10,482 nt of DNA from Pseudomonadota bacterium (lineage in GTDB: Bacteria > Myxococcota > Myxococcia > Myxococcales > Anaeromyxobacteraceae): the NCBI GenBank assembly GCA_023411405.1, contig JAEYOU010000411.1:1-10482 (forward strand), read 5' to 3'. Positions 1 through 6,635 of the stretch are shown here, piece by piece. Each line of letters starts with the position of its first letter. Position 1 is the stretch's first letter. The position numbers and the translations under genes were made by a program. The notes beneath the pieces are model-generated. The model was not told the origin of the DNA. It made no database searches and saw nothing but the letters and a program-made list of their open reading frames with translations.

Positions 1-120
1 GCCGAGGACGTCGGCGAGGGGCGCGTCGAGCGCGGGCGCGAGGCCCGCGAGCGCGTCCCAGGCCACCTGCGCCACGCGGCGCTCGGCAAGGGACGGGACC
101 TCCGGCGAGCCCTCCGCCAT
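1..120 (-). CDS. Unidentified protein, N-terminal 40 residues only (runs off the left edge)
   Basis: Reading leftwards from an ATG at 120-118 the frame stays open to the window edge and encodes 40 residues, beginning MAEGSPEVPSLAERR and continuing with an alanine/leucine-rich stretch that looks helical. Codon use (almost all G/C in third position) matches the neighbouring genes, so it is probably a real gene. Its start codon shares one base with the stop codon of the histidine kinase (TGATG on the minus strand), the classic arrangement for translational coupling, so it is probably the second gene of the kinase operon. No family can be recognised from so short a piece; a signalling or regulatory partner of the kinase would fit the position, but this is inference. 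Confidence 0.6.
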   Translation of the reverse strand, partial: MAEGSPEVPSLAERRVAQVAWDALAGLAPALDAPLADVLG

Positions 121-3017
121 CACTCCCCCGCGCGCCCCCGCCCCTTGAGCAGCCGCGCGACGACCTCGCGGAGCGCCGCCGCCTCGAACGGCTTCTCGAC
201 GCGCTCGTTGGGGACCCGCTCGAGGAACTCGCGCGCGCTCGGGGTGAAGGCGCCTCCGGTCAGGAACACGAAACGATCCGCGAGGTGCGGCGCGCGCGCT
301 GCCACCCTCCCGAACAGCTCCATGCCGGAGAGATCCGGCATCATCAGATCGCAGATCACGAGGTCCCAGCCGTCCTCGTGGTCGAGCAGCGCCAGCGCCC
401 CGTGCCCGCTCCCCTGCACGCGCACGTCGTGCGGCGGGGAGAGGATGCGCTGGAGCGCGCGGCAGACGAGCGGCTCGTCGTCGATCACGAGGACCTTGGC
501 GCGCCGCGTGGGCGCGGGCGGCCGCGGCGGGGGCCGCTCCGCCGCGCTGGCGGGCGCCGGGGGGAGGAGGACGCGGAACGTCGAGCCGCGTCCCACCTCG
601 GTCTCGAGCGCGATCTCTCCGCCCATCGCGACCACGATGCCGTGGCAGATCGAGAGCCCGAGGCCCGTGCCGACGCCGACGGGCTTCGTGGTGAAGAACG
701 GGTCGAAGATGCGCGCCCGGAGCGCGGGCGGGACTCCCTCGCCGTCGTCGGCGATCTCGATCGCCACCCGCCCGTCCTCGTGGAGCGCCGTCGCGGCCCG
801 GACGACGTGGGCCTCGGGGCGGCCCTCCGGGATCGCCTGCGCGGCGTTGATGAGGAGGTTGAGCAGCACCTGGCCGAGCCGGTGCTCACTCCCGAGGACC
901 CGGGGGACCTCGCCCAGCGAGACCTCGAGCCGGGCCCGGGCCCGGATCTCGTTCGAGGCGAGCGAGAGGGCGGAGCGCAGCACCCGGTTCACCTCGAGCG
1001 GCTCACGCCCCTCGTCGTCGGCGCGCGAGAAGGTCTTCAGGTCGCGGACGATCTCGCGCACCCGCGTCCCGCCCTCGCGCGCCTCCTCCAGCGCCGCGAC
1101 GACGTCCTGGTTGGTCCCGTCGCGCCGGAGCTCACGGATCGAGTACTCGAGGTTCGCGAGGATGAACGCGAGCGGGTTGTTGATCTCGTGCGCCATCCCG
1201 GCGGCGAGCGTCCCCATCGACGCCATGCGGTCGGCGAGCCGGAGCTGGGCCTCCATCCGGCGGCGATCCGAGACGTCCTCGACCATGGCGAGCGCGTACG
1301 CGGGCGCGCCGTCCGCGCCGGCGAGGGCGCACGCCCGCACCTGCGCCTGGACCCAGGCCCCGTCGCGCCGCAGGTACCGGCAGGCGGCGTCCTCCAGCGA
1401 GGCGTTCCCCGCCCGGAGCCGCGCGAGCCGCTCCTCCGACCGCTCGGCGTCGTCCGGGTGGACGAGCGCGCGGTACACGGCGCCCCGGAGCTCCGCCTCG
1501 GGTCGATCCAGCATCGCCTGCATCGCGCGGTTCGTCTCGACCACCTGCCCGGCGGCGTCCAGGAGGACCATCCCCACCGGCACGCCGTCGAAGGCGGCGC
1601 GGAAGCGGGCCTCGCTGGCGCGCAGCGCCTCCTCGGACCGCTTGCGGTCGGTGATGTCGCGGACGATCCCGTGGAACCAGGCCCTCCCGCCCGAGTGCTC
1701 GACCTGGAAGGCGACGTCCACCGGGAAGGTGGACCCGTCCTTCCGGCGGTAGCGCGTCTCCCAGTGACCCCAGCCGGCGGCGAGCTGGCTGGAGGCCCGC
1801 GGCGAGAGGTCGTCCGGCGTCGCCGGATCGCGCAGGTCGTGCAGGTCGAGCCGCAGGAGCTCGACGCGCGGGTAGCCGAGCAGCGCCTCGGCGCGGTCGT
1901 TGGCCTCGACGATCCGCAGCTCCTCGTCCACGAGGAACACCATGTCGTTGCCCCACCGGGAGAGGAACTCCACCCGGCGGGCCAGCGCGTCGCGCTCACG
2001 CCGGGCGGCCTCGCGGCGGCTCCGCCACCAGTGCCCCACGCCGAGCGCGGCCGTGGCGGCGAGCGCGAGGGCGGTGGCGAGCGTCCACAGGAACCGCTCG
2101 CGGAGCGGGGAGAACGCCTCCGCCGCGTCCACCTTCACGAGCACGGCCCAGGTCGAGTTGGGCACCGGCCGCGTGGCGTAGATCGACGACACCCCGCGGT
2201 AGTCGGAGGCGGCGCCCGCGCGCCGCTCGCCACGGACGGCGGCGAGCAGCGCCTCCGCGCCCGCCTCGCGGGGCCCGACGCGGAGCTGCATCGCCGACCC
2301 GGGGAGGTGCCGGAGCCGGTTGAGCACGCGCGCGCCGTCCCCGTCGGCGCGCGCCAGCACCGTCTCGGCCGAGAGGCTGCTCGGGACGGGCCACTGGAGG
2401 AGCATGGGGAAGAGTCGCCGCTGCGGGTCGACCCGGAGGACGATCCCGCCGGCGAGCTGGCCGGCGAGCCGGACGGGCGCGATCACGTCCACGTGGAGCC
2501 CGAGCCGGTCCACCTGGAAGTCCGAGAACCACGCCTCGCCGGTCGCCTCGGCGATCACCAGCGAGCCGCGGATGCGCGTCGGGGGGTGGCCCTCCGCGAG
2601 GCCCGCGCCGGCGGACACCTGGAACTCGCCTGCGGCGTTCACGAGCCCCACGCCCACCACGTCCCCCGCGCGCTGCATGCCCGCGAGCCACGCCTCCACC
2701 TGCGCCGAGGGCGGCTGGCTCCGGGTCGCGGCGAGCCGCAGCTCCTGCAGCTGGTAGCTCGCGTCCGCGGCCAGCGACTCCCCCGCGGCGACCTTCTCGC
2801 GCCGCCACTGGAGGACCTGATCGACCTTGAGCGCGGCGAGCGCGTCGAGCTCCGCCGCCCTCCCCTGCCGGAACGCCGTCGCCTCGCTCCGGTACAGGCC
2901 GAGCCCCGCGCCGCAGATGGCGAGCCCGAACAGGGCGGCGAGCCCGAACGCCGTCCACCGCGACGGCGTCCGGCCGAGCGGGTCGTGGGGCGGGGCGGGG
3001 GCGGGTCTCGAGGGCAT
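120..3017 (-). CDS. Hybrid sensor histidine kinase (extracytoplasmic sensor, two PAS, HisKA, HATPase, receiver)
   Basis: Inner-membrane sensor kinase of about 965 residues. In order: a short cytoplasmic tail; membrane helix 1 (about 21-42); an extracytoplasmic region of about 265 residues resembling a double-Cache sensor; membrane helix 2 (about 309-331); PAS 1 with PAC (about 348-465); PAS 2 (about 470-590); the phosphoacceptor helix with MAHEINNPL (His610); the ATP-binding domain with N box (Asn724), DDGEGVP and GTGLGLSICHG; a proline-rich linker; and a C-terminal receiver (about 840-955) with an acidic pair in VIDDEP, phosphoacceptor Asp890 in CDLMMP, Thr in FLTGG and Lys in EKPF. All catalytic residues are present, so kinase and receiver should both be active. 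The HEINNP motif is of the NtrB-like type, which fits the divergent NtrC-type regulator. I chose ATG at 3017; a TTG at 3026 would add three residues. Neither has a clear Shine-Dalgarno. The signal sensed cannot be read from sequence. Confidence 0.95.
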   Translation of the reverse strand: MPSRPAPAPPHDPLGRTPSRWTAFGLAALFGLAICGAGLGLYRSEATAFRQGRAAELDALAALKVDQVLQWRREKVAAGESLAADASYQLQELRLAATRSQPPSAQVEAWLAGMQRAGDVVGVGLVNAAGEFQVSAGAGLAEGHPPTRIRGSLVIAEATGEAWFSDFQVDRLGLHVDVIAPVRLAGQLAGGIVLRVDPQRRLFPMLLQWPVPSSLSAETVLARADGDGARVLNRLRHLPGSAMQLRVGPREAGAEALLAAVRGERRAGAASDYRGVSSIYATRPVPNSTWAVLVKVDAAEAFSPLRERFLWTLATALALAATAALGVGHWWRSRREAARRERDALARRVEFLSRWGNDMVFLVDEELRIVEANDRAEALLGYPRVELLRLDLHDLRDPATPDDLSPRASSQLAAGWGHWETRYRRKDGSTFPVDVAFQVEHSGGRAWFHGIVRDITDRKRSEEALRASEARFRAAFDGVPVGMVLLDAAGQVVETNRAMQAMLDRPEAELRGAVYRALVHPDDAERSEERLARLRAGNASLEDAACRYLRRDGAWVQAQVRACALAGADGAPAYALAMVEDVSDRRRMEAQLRLADRMASMGTLAAGMAHEINNPLAFILANLEYSIRELRRDGTNQDVVAALEEAREGGTRVREIVRDLKTFSRADDEGREPLEVNRVLRSALSLASNEIRARARLEVSLGEVPRVLGSEHRLGQVLLNLLINAAQAIPEGRPEAHVVRAATALHEDGRVAIEIADDGEGVPPALRARIFDPFFTTKPVGVGTGLGLSICHGIVVAMGGEIALETEVGRGSTFRVLLPPAPASAAERPPPRPPAPTRRAKVLVIDDEPLVCRALQRILSPPHDVRVQGSGHGALALLDHEDGWDLVICDLMMPDLSGMELFGRVAARAPHLADRFVFLTGGAFTPSAREFLERVPNERVEKPFEAAALREVVARLLKGRGRAGE

Positions 3018-3093
3018 CCGCGACAAGGACGGAAGCGGGTCGAGCGACAGGATAGCGCAACGGAGGGCCGGCAGGTCGCCGGAGGGGCCACGG

Positions 3094-3117
3094 CCAGGAA
3101 GCCCGGATGCTTCCAGG
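3094..3117. promoter_or_regulatory. Imperfect palindrome in the divergent kinase/regulator promoter region
   Basis: Arms CCAGGAAGC and GCTTCCAGG face each other across CCGGAT, with eight of nine positions pairing and one A:A mismatch. It lies in the 136 bp between the divergent kinase and response-regulator starts, 36 bp before the regulator ATG. Position and symmetry suggest a dimeric-regulator operator, possibly for the NtrC-type protein encoded next door. This is inference; it does not match the enteric NtrC site. Confidence 0.35.
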
Positions 3118-3139
3118 GGCGTGTGTACCTCGGCTCCGC

Positions 3140-3145
3140 TACACT
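3140..3145 (+). promoter_or_regulatory. Candidate -10 hexamer of the response regulator gene
   Basis: TACACT lies eight bases before the ATG at 3154, so transcription would start only one or two bases before the start codon. The gene has no Shine-Dalgarno, which agrees with a leaderless or near-leaderless mRNA. No good -35 element is seen at normal spacing, so the call is tentative. Confidence 0.3.
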
Positions 3146-3153
3146 CTCACGCG

Positions 3154-4545
3154 ATGACCCCGCGCGTCCTCGTGGTGGACGACAAGGAGAACCTGCGCAA
3201 GCTGCTCGTCCGGATCCTCGCGGATGGGTACGCGGTCGAGGAGGCGGAGGACGGGGCGCGGGCGCTCTCGCTCGTCGCCACGCGCGCCTACGACGTCGTG
3301 CTGACGGACATCCGGATGCCCGGCGCGGACGGGTTCGAGCTCCTCGCGGCCGTCAAGGCGCGGGCGCCCGACACCGAGGTCGTGATGATGACCGGCTACG
3401 CGACGGTCGCCGACGCCGTGCGGGCCATGAAGCAGGGCGCGTTCGACTACCTCGAGAAGCCGTTCGACCCGGACGCCGCGCTCGGCGTCGTCGCGCGCGC
3501 CGCGGAGCGGAAGCGCCTGGCCGACGAGGCCCGCCGCCAGACGGCCCCGGGGACGGCGGAGGCCTTCCACAACCTGGTGGGGCGGAGCCCGCGCATGCGC
3601 GAGGCGTTCGCCTTGCTCGAGAAGGCGGCGGGGCTCGACATCACTGTGCTGCTCCTGGGCGAGACCGGGACGGGCAAGGAGCTCGCCGCCCGCGCGATCC
3701 ACTATCACTCCGGGCGCAAGGAGCGGCGGTTCGTCCCCGTGAACTGCGGCGCGCTCCCCGCCGACCTCGTCGAGAGCGAGCTCTTCGGCCACGCGCGCGG
3801 CGCCTTCACCGGCGCCGCCGCCGCGAAGCCGGGCCTCTTCGAGGAGGCGGAGGGCGGGACGCTGTTCCTCGACGAGGTCGGCGAGCTCCCGCTACCCGCC
3901 CAGGTGAAGCTCAACCGCGCGCTCCAGGAGCGGGAGATCCGCCGCGTCGGGGACACGCAGCCCGTGAAGGTGGACGTGCGGGTCATCGCCGCGACGCACC
4001 GGGAGCTGCGCGAGGAGGCGAAGGCGGGCCGGTTCCGCGAGGACCTCTTCTATCGCCTGCACGTGTTCCCGGTGACCCTGCCGCCGCTCCGCGATCGCGC
4101 CGGCGACGTCCCCCTGCTCGCCCACCACTTCCTCGCCAAGCACGCCCGCGCGCTCCGGCGCGAGGTGGGCGCGCTCGAGCCCGAGGCGCTGGCGCGGCTG
4201 GCAGGCTACGGCTGGCCGGGCAACGTCCGCGAGCTCGAGAACGCGATCGAGCGGGCGGTCGCGGTGAGCGCGGGCGACCGGCTCCGCGTCGCCGACCTCC
4301 CGCCCGAGGTGGCGGGGGCGGCCCCGGCGCCGATCGCCGCCGCCGACCCCGCGGCGCTCGCGCGGCTCCCCTATCGCGAGGCCGTGGCGGAGGCCCGCGA
4401 CCGGACCTCGCGCGACTACCTGGTCGCGCTGCTCGCCGAGTTCGAGGGGAACGTGACCCGCGCCGCGGAGCGGGCGGGGCTCGAGCGGGAGAGCCTGCAC
4501 CGGCTGCTCAGGAAGCACGGGATCCGGTCGGACGACTTCAAGTGA
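3154..4545 (+). CDS. Sigma-54-dependent NtrC-family response regulator
   Basis: Cytoplasmic transcription activator of 463 residues, the usual length for the NtrC family. The receiver domain (1-120) has Asp9/Asp10, phosphoacceptor Asp52 in LTDIRMPG, Thr80 and Lys102. The AAA+ domain (about 140-370) has Walker A GETGTGKE (169-176), the sigma-54 contact loop GAFTGA (216-221), Walker B GTLFLDE (235-241), the arginine-finger region around Arg295/Arg301, and GWPGNVRELENAIE before the linker. The C-terminal Fis-type helix-turn-helix occupies about 425-456. The intact GAFTGA loop means it should open sigma-54 promoters once phosphorylated. One small oddity is Asn254 in KLNRALQE, where the family usually has a hydrophobic residue. 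The ATG at 3154 directly precedes the receiver's first strand; the frame stays open upstream but that stretch has no domain. The likely partner is the divergent kinase. Its stop is only nine bases from the stop of the convergent ferritin-like gene. Confidence 0.96.
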   Translation: MTPRVLVVDDKENLRKLLVRILADGYAVEEAEDGARALSLVATRAYDVVLTDIRMPGADGFELLAAVKARAPDTEVVMMTGYATVADAVRAMKQGAFDYLEKPFDPDAALGVVARAAERKRLADEARRQTAPGTAEAFHNLVGRSPRMREAFALLEKAAGLDITVLLLGETGTGKELAARAIHYHSGRKERRFVPVNCGALPADLVESELFGHARGAFTGAAAAKPGLFEEAEGGTLFLDEVGELPLPAQVKLNRALQEREIRRVGDTQPVKVDVRVIAATHRELREEAKAGRFREDLFYRLHVFPVTLPPLRDRAGDVPLLAHHFLAKHARALRREVGALEPEALARLAGYGWPGNVRELENAIERAVAVSAGDRLRVADLPPEVAGAAPAPIAAADPAALARLPYREAVAEARDRTSRDYLVALLAEFEGNVTRAAERAGLERESLHRLLRKHGIRSDDFK

Positions 4546-4554
4546 AGCCTCTTC

Positions 4555-5334
4555 TCAAACCGGCTGCGCGGGCTCCCCGAAGTCCGTGCTCGGCATCCTC
4601 GCCCCGAGCTGCCCTTCGAGCCGCTCGGCCAGCCAGGTCCGGATCGACTGAAGGTGGACGTCCTCCTCGGCCAGCGCGCTCGTGAACCGCTGCGCGAGGT
4701 CGTCCTGGCCGAGCGCCTCGGCCATGGCGATGAGCGTCTTCCACCCGTCGTTGTCGGTGAGCTCCGCGACGAGGAGGGCGTCGAGGCACTGCGTCAGGGT
4801 CGAGCGCGGGTCGGTCACCACCTTGACGATCCCCTCCGAGGCGACCGCCGACAGGTCGGCGCACGGCGTCACGGCGGTGGGATCGCCGCCCATCTGCTCC
4901 ATCGCCTGCTTGCAGAGCAGGAAGTGGGCGTGCTCCTCGTCGCGGAACCGGCGTAGCTCCTCGGGCGGGAACGCGTCCTTCCCCGTCGAGGACGCGGGGA
5001 GCTTGGCGAGGATCGCGTCGTAGATCCGCGTCCCGGTCCGCTCGAACGCGAGGCGCTCGCCGAGCTTGTCGAGGAAGACGGTCGCCTTCTCGCCCTGGAG
5101 GGCCTTCATCGCCGTCTTGGCCATGCCCTTCACGGTCCCGGGCACGGGCATCGTCCCGACGGGCGGAGCCTCCTTCGACATCTCGGCGCGCATCATGGCG
5201 AGCGCCGTGGCGCCACGCGGGTTCGAGGGGACAGCCTGGTCGTTGTCGAGCATCTCCTTCGTCATGATCGGGTTGGCCTGCACCCCGGTGCGGTTCAGGC
5301 CCAGATCGGTCGGCTTGGTCTCGTGGTCGGCCAT
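4555..5334 (-). CDS. Ferritin-like (rubrerythrin-type) diiron-site protein
   Basis: Soluble protein of 259 residues. The N-terminal 80 residues look extended and low in structure. They are followed by a four-helix ferritin-like bundle (about 83-237) in which the expected metal ligands can be read: Glu98 on helix 1, Glu134-x-x-His137 on helix 2 (in RDEEHAHF), Glu191 on helix 3 (in VAELTDNDGW) and Glu224-x-x-His227 on helix 4 (in AEEDVHLQ). Four carboxylates and two histidines are the full ferritin/rubrerythrin set, so a diiron centre is likely. Possible roles are iron handling or peroxide reduction. No rubredoxin domain is present, so it is not a classical rubrerythrin. The start ATG is set by a strong AAGGAGG six bases upstream. 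It is the second gene of an operon, 12 bp after the double ferritin-like gene, and its function is probably tied to that protein. The molecular substrate is unknown. Confidence 0.85.
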   Translation of the reverse strand: MADHETKPTDLGLNRTGVQANPIMTKEMLDNDQAVPSNPRGATALAMMRAEMSKEAPPVGTMPVPGTVKGMAKTAMKALQGEKATVFLDKLGERLAFERTGTRIYDAILAKLPASSTGKDAFPPEELRRFRDEEHAHFLLCKQAMEQMGGDPTAVTPCADLSAVASEGIVKVVTDPRSTLTQCLDALLVAELTDNDGWKTLIAMAEALGQDDLAQRFTSALAEEDVHLQSIRTWLAERLEGQLGARMPSTDFGEPAQPV

Positions 5335-5340
5335 GGCGGT

Positions 5341-5349
5341 CCTCCTTCA
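5341..5349 (-). promoter_or_regulatory. Shine-Dalgarno overlapping the upstream stop codon (translational coupling)
   Basis: On the minus strand the sequence TGAAGGAGGACCGCCATG holds the stop codon of the upstream ferritin-like gene, a near-perfect Shine-Dalgarno beginning inside it, and the ATG of the next gene. A ribosome finishing the first gene sits on the site needed to start the second, so the two proteins are probably made in a fixed ratio. Confidence 0.8.
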
Positions 5350-6528
5350 GTGCACGGCGGCAGACGGTTCGACGGCGGCGAGCTCGGTGCCGGGCGTCCA
5401 CGCGTAGCCCTCGGACACGATCGTCGAGGGCGAGCCGGACGCGTTGACGCGGGCGCGGTACTCGAGCGAACGCTCCGGCTCCTGCGCGGCCGGCACGAAG
5501 TCGTGGCCGCTCGCGCGGAGCTGGATCTCGCGCAGCGTCTCGCGCACGAACTTCCGGTGGCTCTCGTACGCGATGGGATCGGGCAGCGTCGCGGGGAGGA
5601 TCTCGAACGGATCCCGGTTCTCGAGGCGCTGGAACTCGGCCTTCGCGACGGCGAGGTGGCCGAGCTCGTAGTCGAGGAACCGCTCCCAGACGGCCTTGAG
5701 CCGCGGGTCGCCCTCCGTCCGGAGACAGCTCCAGTAGTTCCAGACCTCGGTCGCCTCGTGCAGCAGCCACTTCTCGAGCCAGCTCTCGGTCGGATCGGCG
5801 AGCGACTCGTACTGCGTCACGTGCTGCTCCTCGATCGACGCGATCTCCGCGTAGAGCTGCCGCGCCACCGGGTCCGCGAAGAACGGCCCGACGTGCATGT
5901 AGTAGTCGTGCGTCTGGTACTCGCCCGCGACGAGCGTCATCGCGTTGAGCTTCGAGAGCGGGTGCGCGGTGCGGCGGTCGTAGGGGCGGCGCAGGTCGTC
6001 CTCGGGGTGGCGGTGCTCGTCCGCCGTCGGCCGGCCCGGCTGGACGTCCGTGTACCCTTGGAGGATCGCGTTCGCGTCCTTGCCCTCCACGCGATCGAGC
6101 AGCGACGCGTACCGGTACATGTGGTCGAAGTCCTCGAGCAGGCCGAACCGGTAGACCTGCGCCAGGTACGGATCGGGCTCGTGCTGCGCGATGTGCGCGG
6201 TGACCTCGATCGCCACCTGCTCGTACCCGATGGTGGTCTCGAGCGCCGACTGGTCGGCGGGGTTGAGCCAGTTGACGAGGGTCTGCTGGTGGTGCTCCTT
6301 GCGGCGCACCTCCGCCAGCGCGCGCCGCAGCCCCTGGTCGCTCCCTCGCGCGAGGACGTGCGAGAAGCGGATCGCCTCCGACTCGATCCCGTTCATGAGA
6401 ATGACGCGGACGCGCGAGAACGCGTCTGCGTCGAGCTTCGAGTACGGGACGCGTCCGGCGACGTCCTTCCAGTCGAACTCCTGCCGCCCCAGCTCCACGC
6501 CCTGCTCGCTCTTCAGATCGAGTGCCAC
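5347..6528 (-). CDS. Tandem (double) ferritin-like domain protein
   Basis: Soluble protein of 393 residues with two ferritin-like four-helix bundles in series. Module 2 (about 195-300) has a complete ligand set: Glu203 in GEYQTHDYY, Glu233-x-x-His236 in IEEQH, Glu258 or Glu261 in LLHEATEVW, and Glu288-x-x-His291 in YELGH. Module 1 (about 37-145) keeps the helical pattern but is less regular: Glu49/Glu51, a KEHHQQ sequence (Glu78, His79, His80) in place of a clean ExxH, Glu103/Glu108, and Asp133-x-x-His136. A charged linker joins them and a low-complexity tail of about 90 residues follows. The start is the GTG at 6528, because GGGGAGGAG lies five bases upstream; a TTG at 6558 would add ten residues but has no ribosome site. 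It is the first gene of a two-gene operon with another ferritin-like protein. Iron or reactive-oxygen chemistry is the natural guess; no enzymatic reaction can be assigned. Confidence 0.82.
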   Translation of the reverse strand: MALDLKSEQGVELGRQEFDWKDVAGRVPYSKLDADAFSRVRVILMNGIESEAIRFSHVLARGSDQGLRRALAEVRRKEHHQQTLVNWLNPADQSALETTIGYEQVAIEVTAHIAQHEPDPYLAQVYRFGLLEDFDHMYRYASLLDRVEGKDANAILQGYTDVQPGRPTADEHRHPEDDLRRPYDRRTAHPLSKLNAMTLVAGEYQTHDYYMHVGPFFADPVARQLYAEIASIEEQHVTQYESLADPTESWLEKWLLHEATEVWNYWSCLRTEGDPRLKAVWERFLDYELGHLAVAKAEFQRLENRDPFEILPATLPDPIAYESHRKFVRETLREIQLRASGHDFVPAAQEPERSLEYRARVNASGSPSTIVSEGYAWTPGTELAAVEPSAAVH

Positions 6529-6533
6529 GTTCG

Positions 6534-6556
6534 CTCCTCCCCGGTCGGTTCCGACC
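6534..6556 (-). promoter_or_regulatory. Small palindrome abutting the ribosome-binding site of the ferritin-like operon
   Basis: Positions 6543-6556 read GGTCGGTTCCGACC, two 6-bp arms around a 2-base centre, directly 5' of the Shine-Dalgarno GGGGAGGAG (6534-6542, minus strand) of the first ferritin-like gene. As DNA it could be an operator. As RNA it would form a 5-bp stem with a GAAC tetraloop beside the ribosome site. Its position suggests control of the operon, but the binding partner is unknown. Confidence 0.4.
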
Positions 6557-6620
6557 AAGTTGCGCAGCGGGTGAGGCCCGCGGAACCCCGTCCCGCCCCC
6601 GGCGCCGCGCCGCCGCCGCG

Positions 6621-6629
6621 TGGTAACGT
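6621..6629 (+). promoter_or_regulatory. Candidate extended -10 element of the DUF3187 gene
   Basis: TGGTAACGT has the TGn plus TAnnnT pattern of an extended -10 promoter. The hexamer ends six bases before the ATG at 6636, so transcription would begin at about the start codon. The gene has no Shine-Dalgarno, consistent with a leaderless message. Confidence 0.3.
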
Positions 6630-6635
6630 CTCGCG

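Noticed and set aside
3096..3111. Possible sigma-54 -24/-12 promoter (GG-N10-GC) before the response regulator
   Set aside because: GG and GC have the right spacing but the rest of the consensus fits poorly, and the match overlaps the palindrome, which explains the similarity.
285..4685. Very long plus-strand open frame spanning the kinase and regulator genes
   Set aside because: It is antisense to the kinase and out of frame with the regulator, consists of R/G/P/A-rich low-complexity sequence, and arises because GC-rich codons rarely create stops in the other frames.
6556..6558. TTG start for the double ferritin-like protein, ten residues upstream
   Set aside because: It lies within the palindrome region and has no ribosome site, while the GTG at 6528 has GGGGAGGAG five bases upstream.
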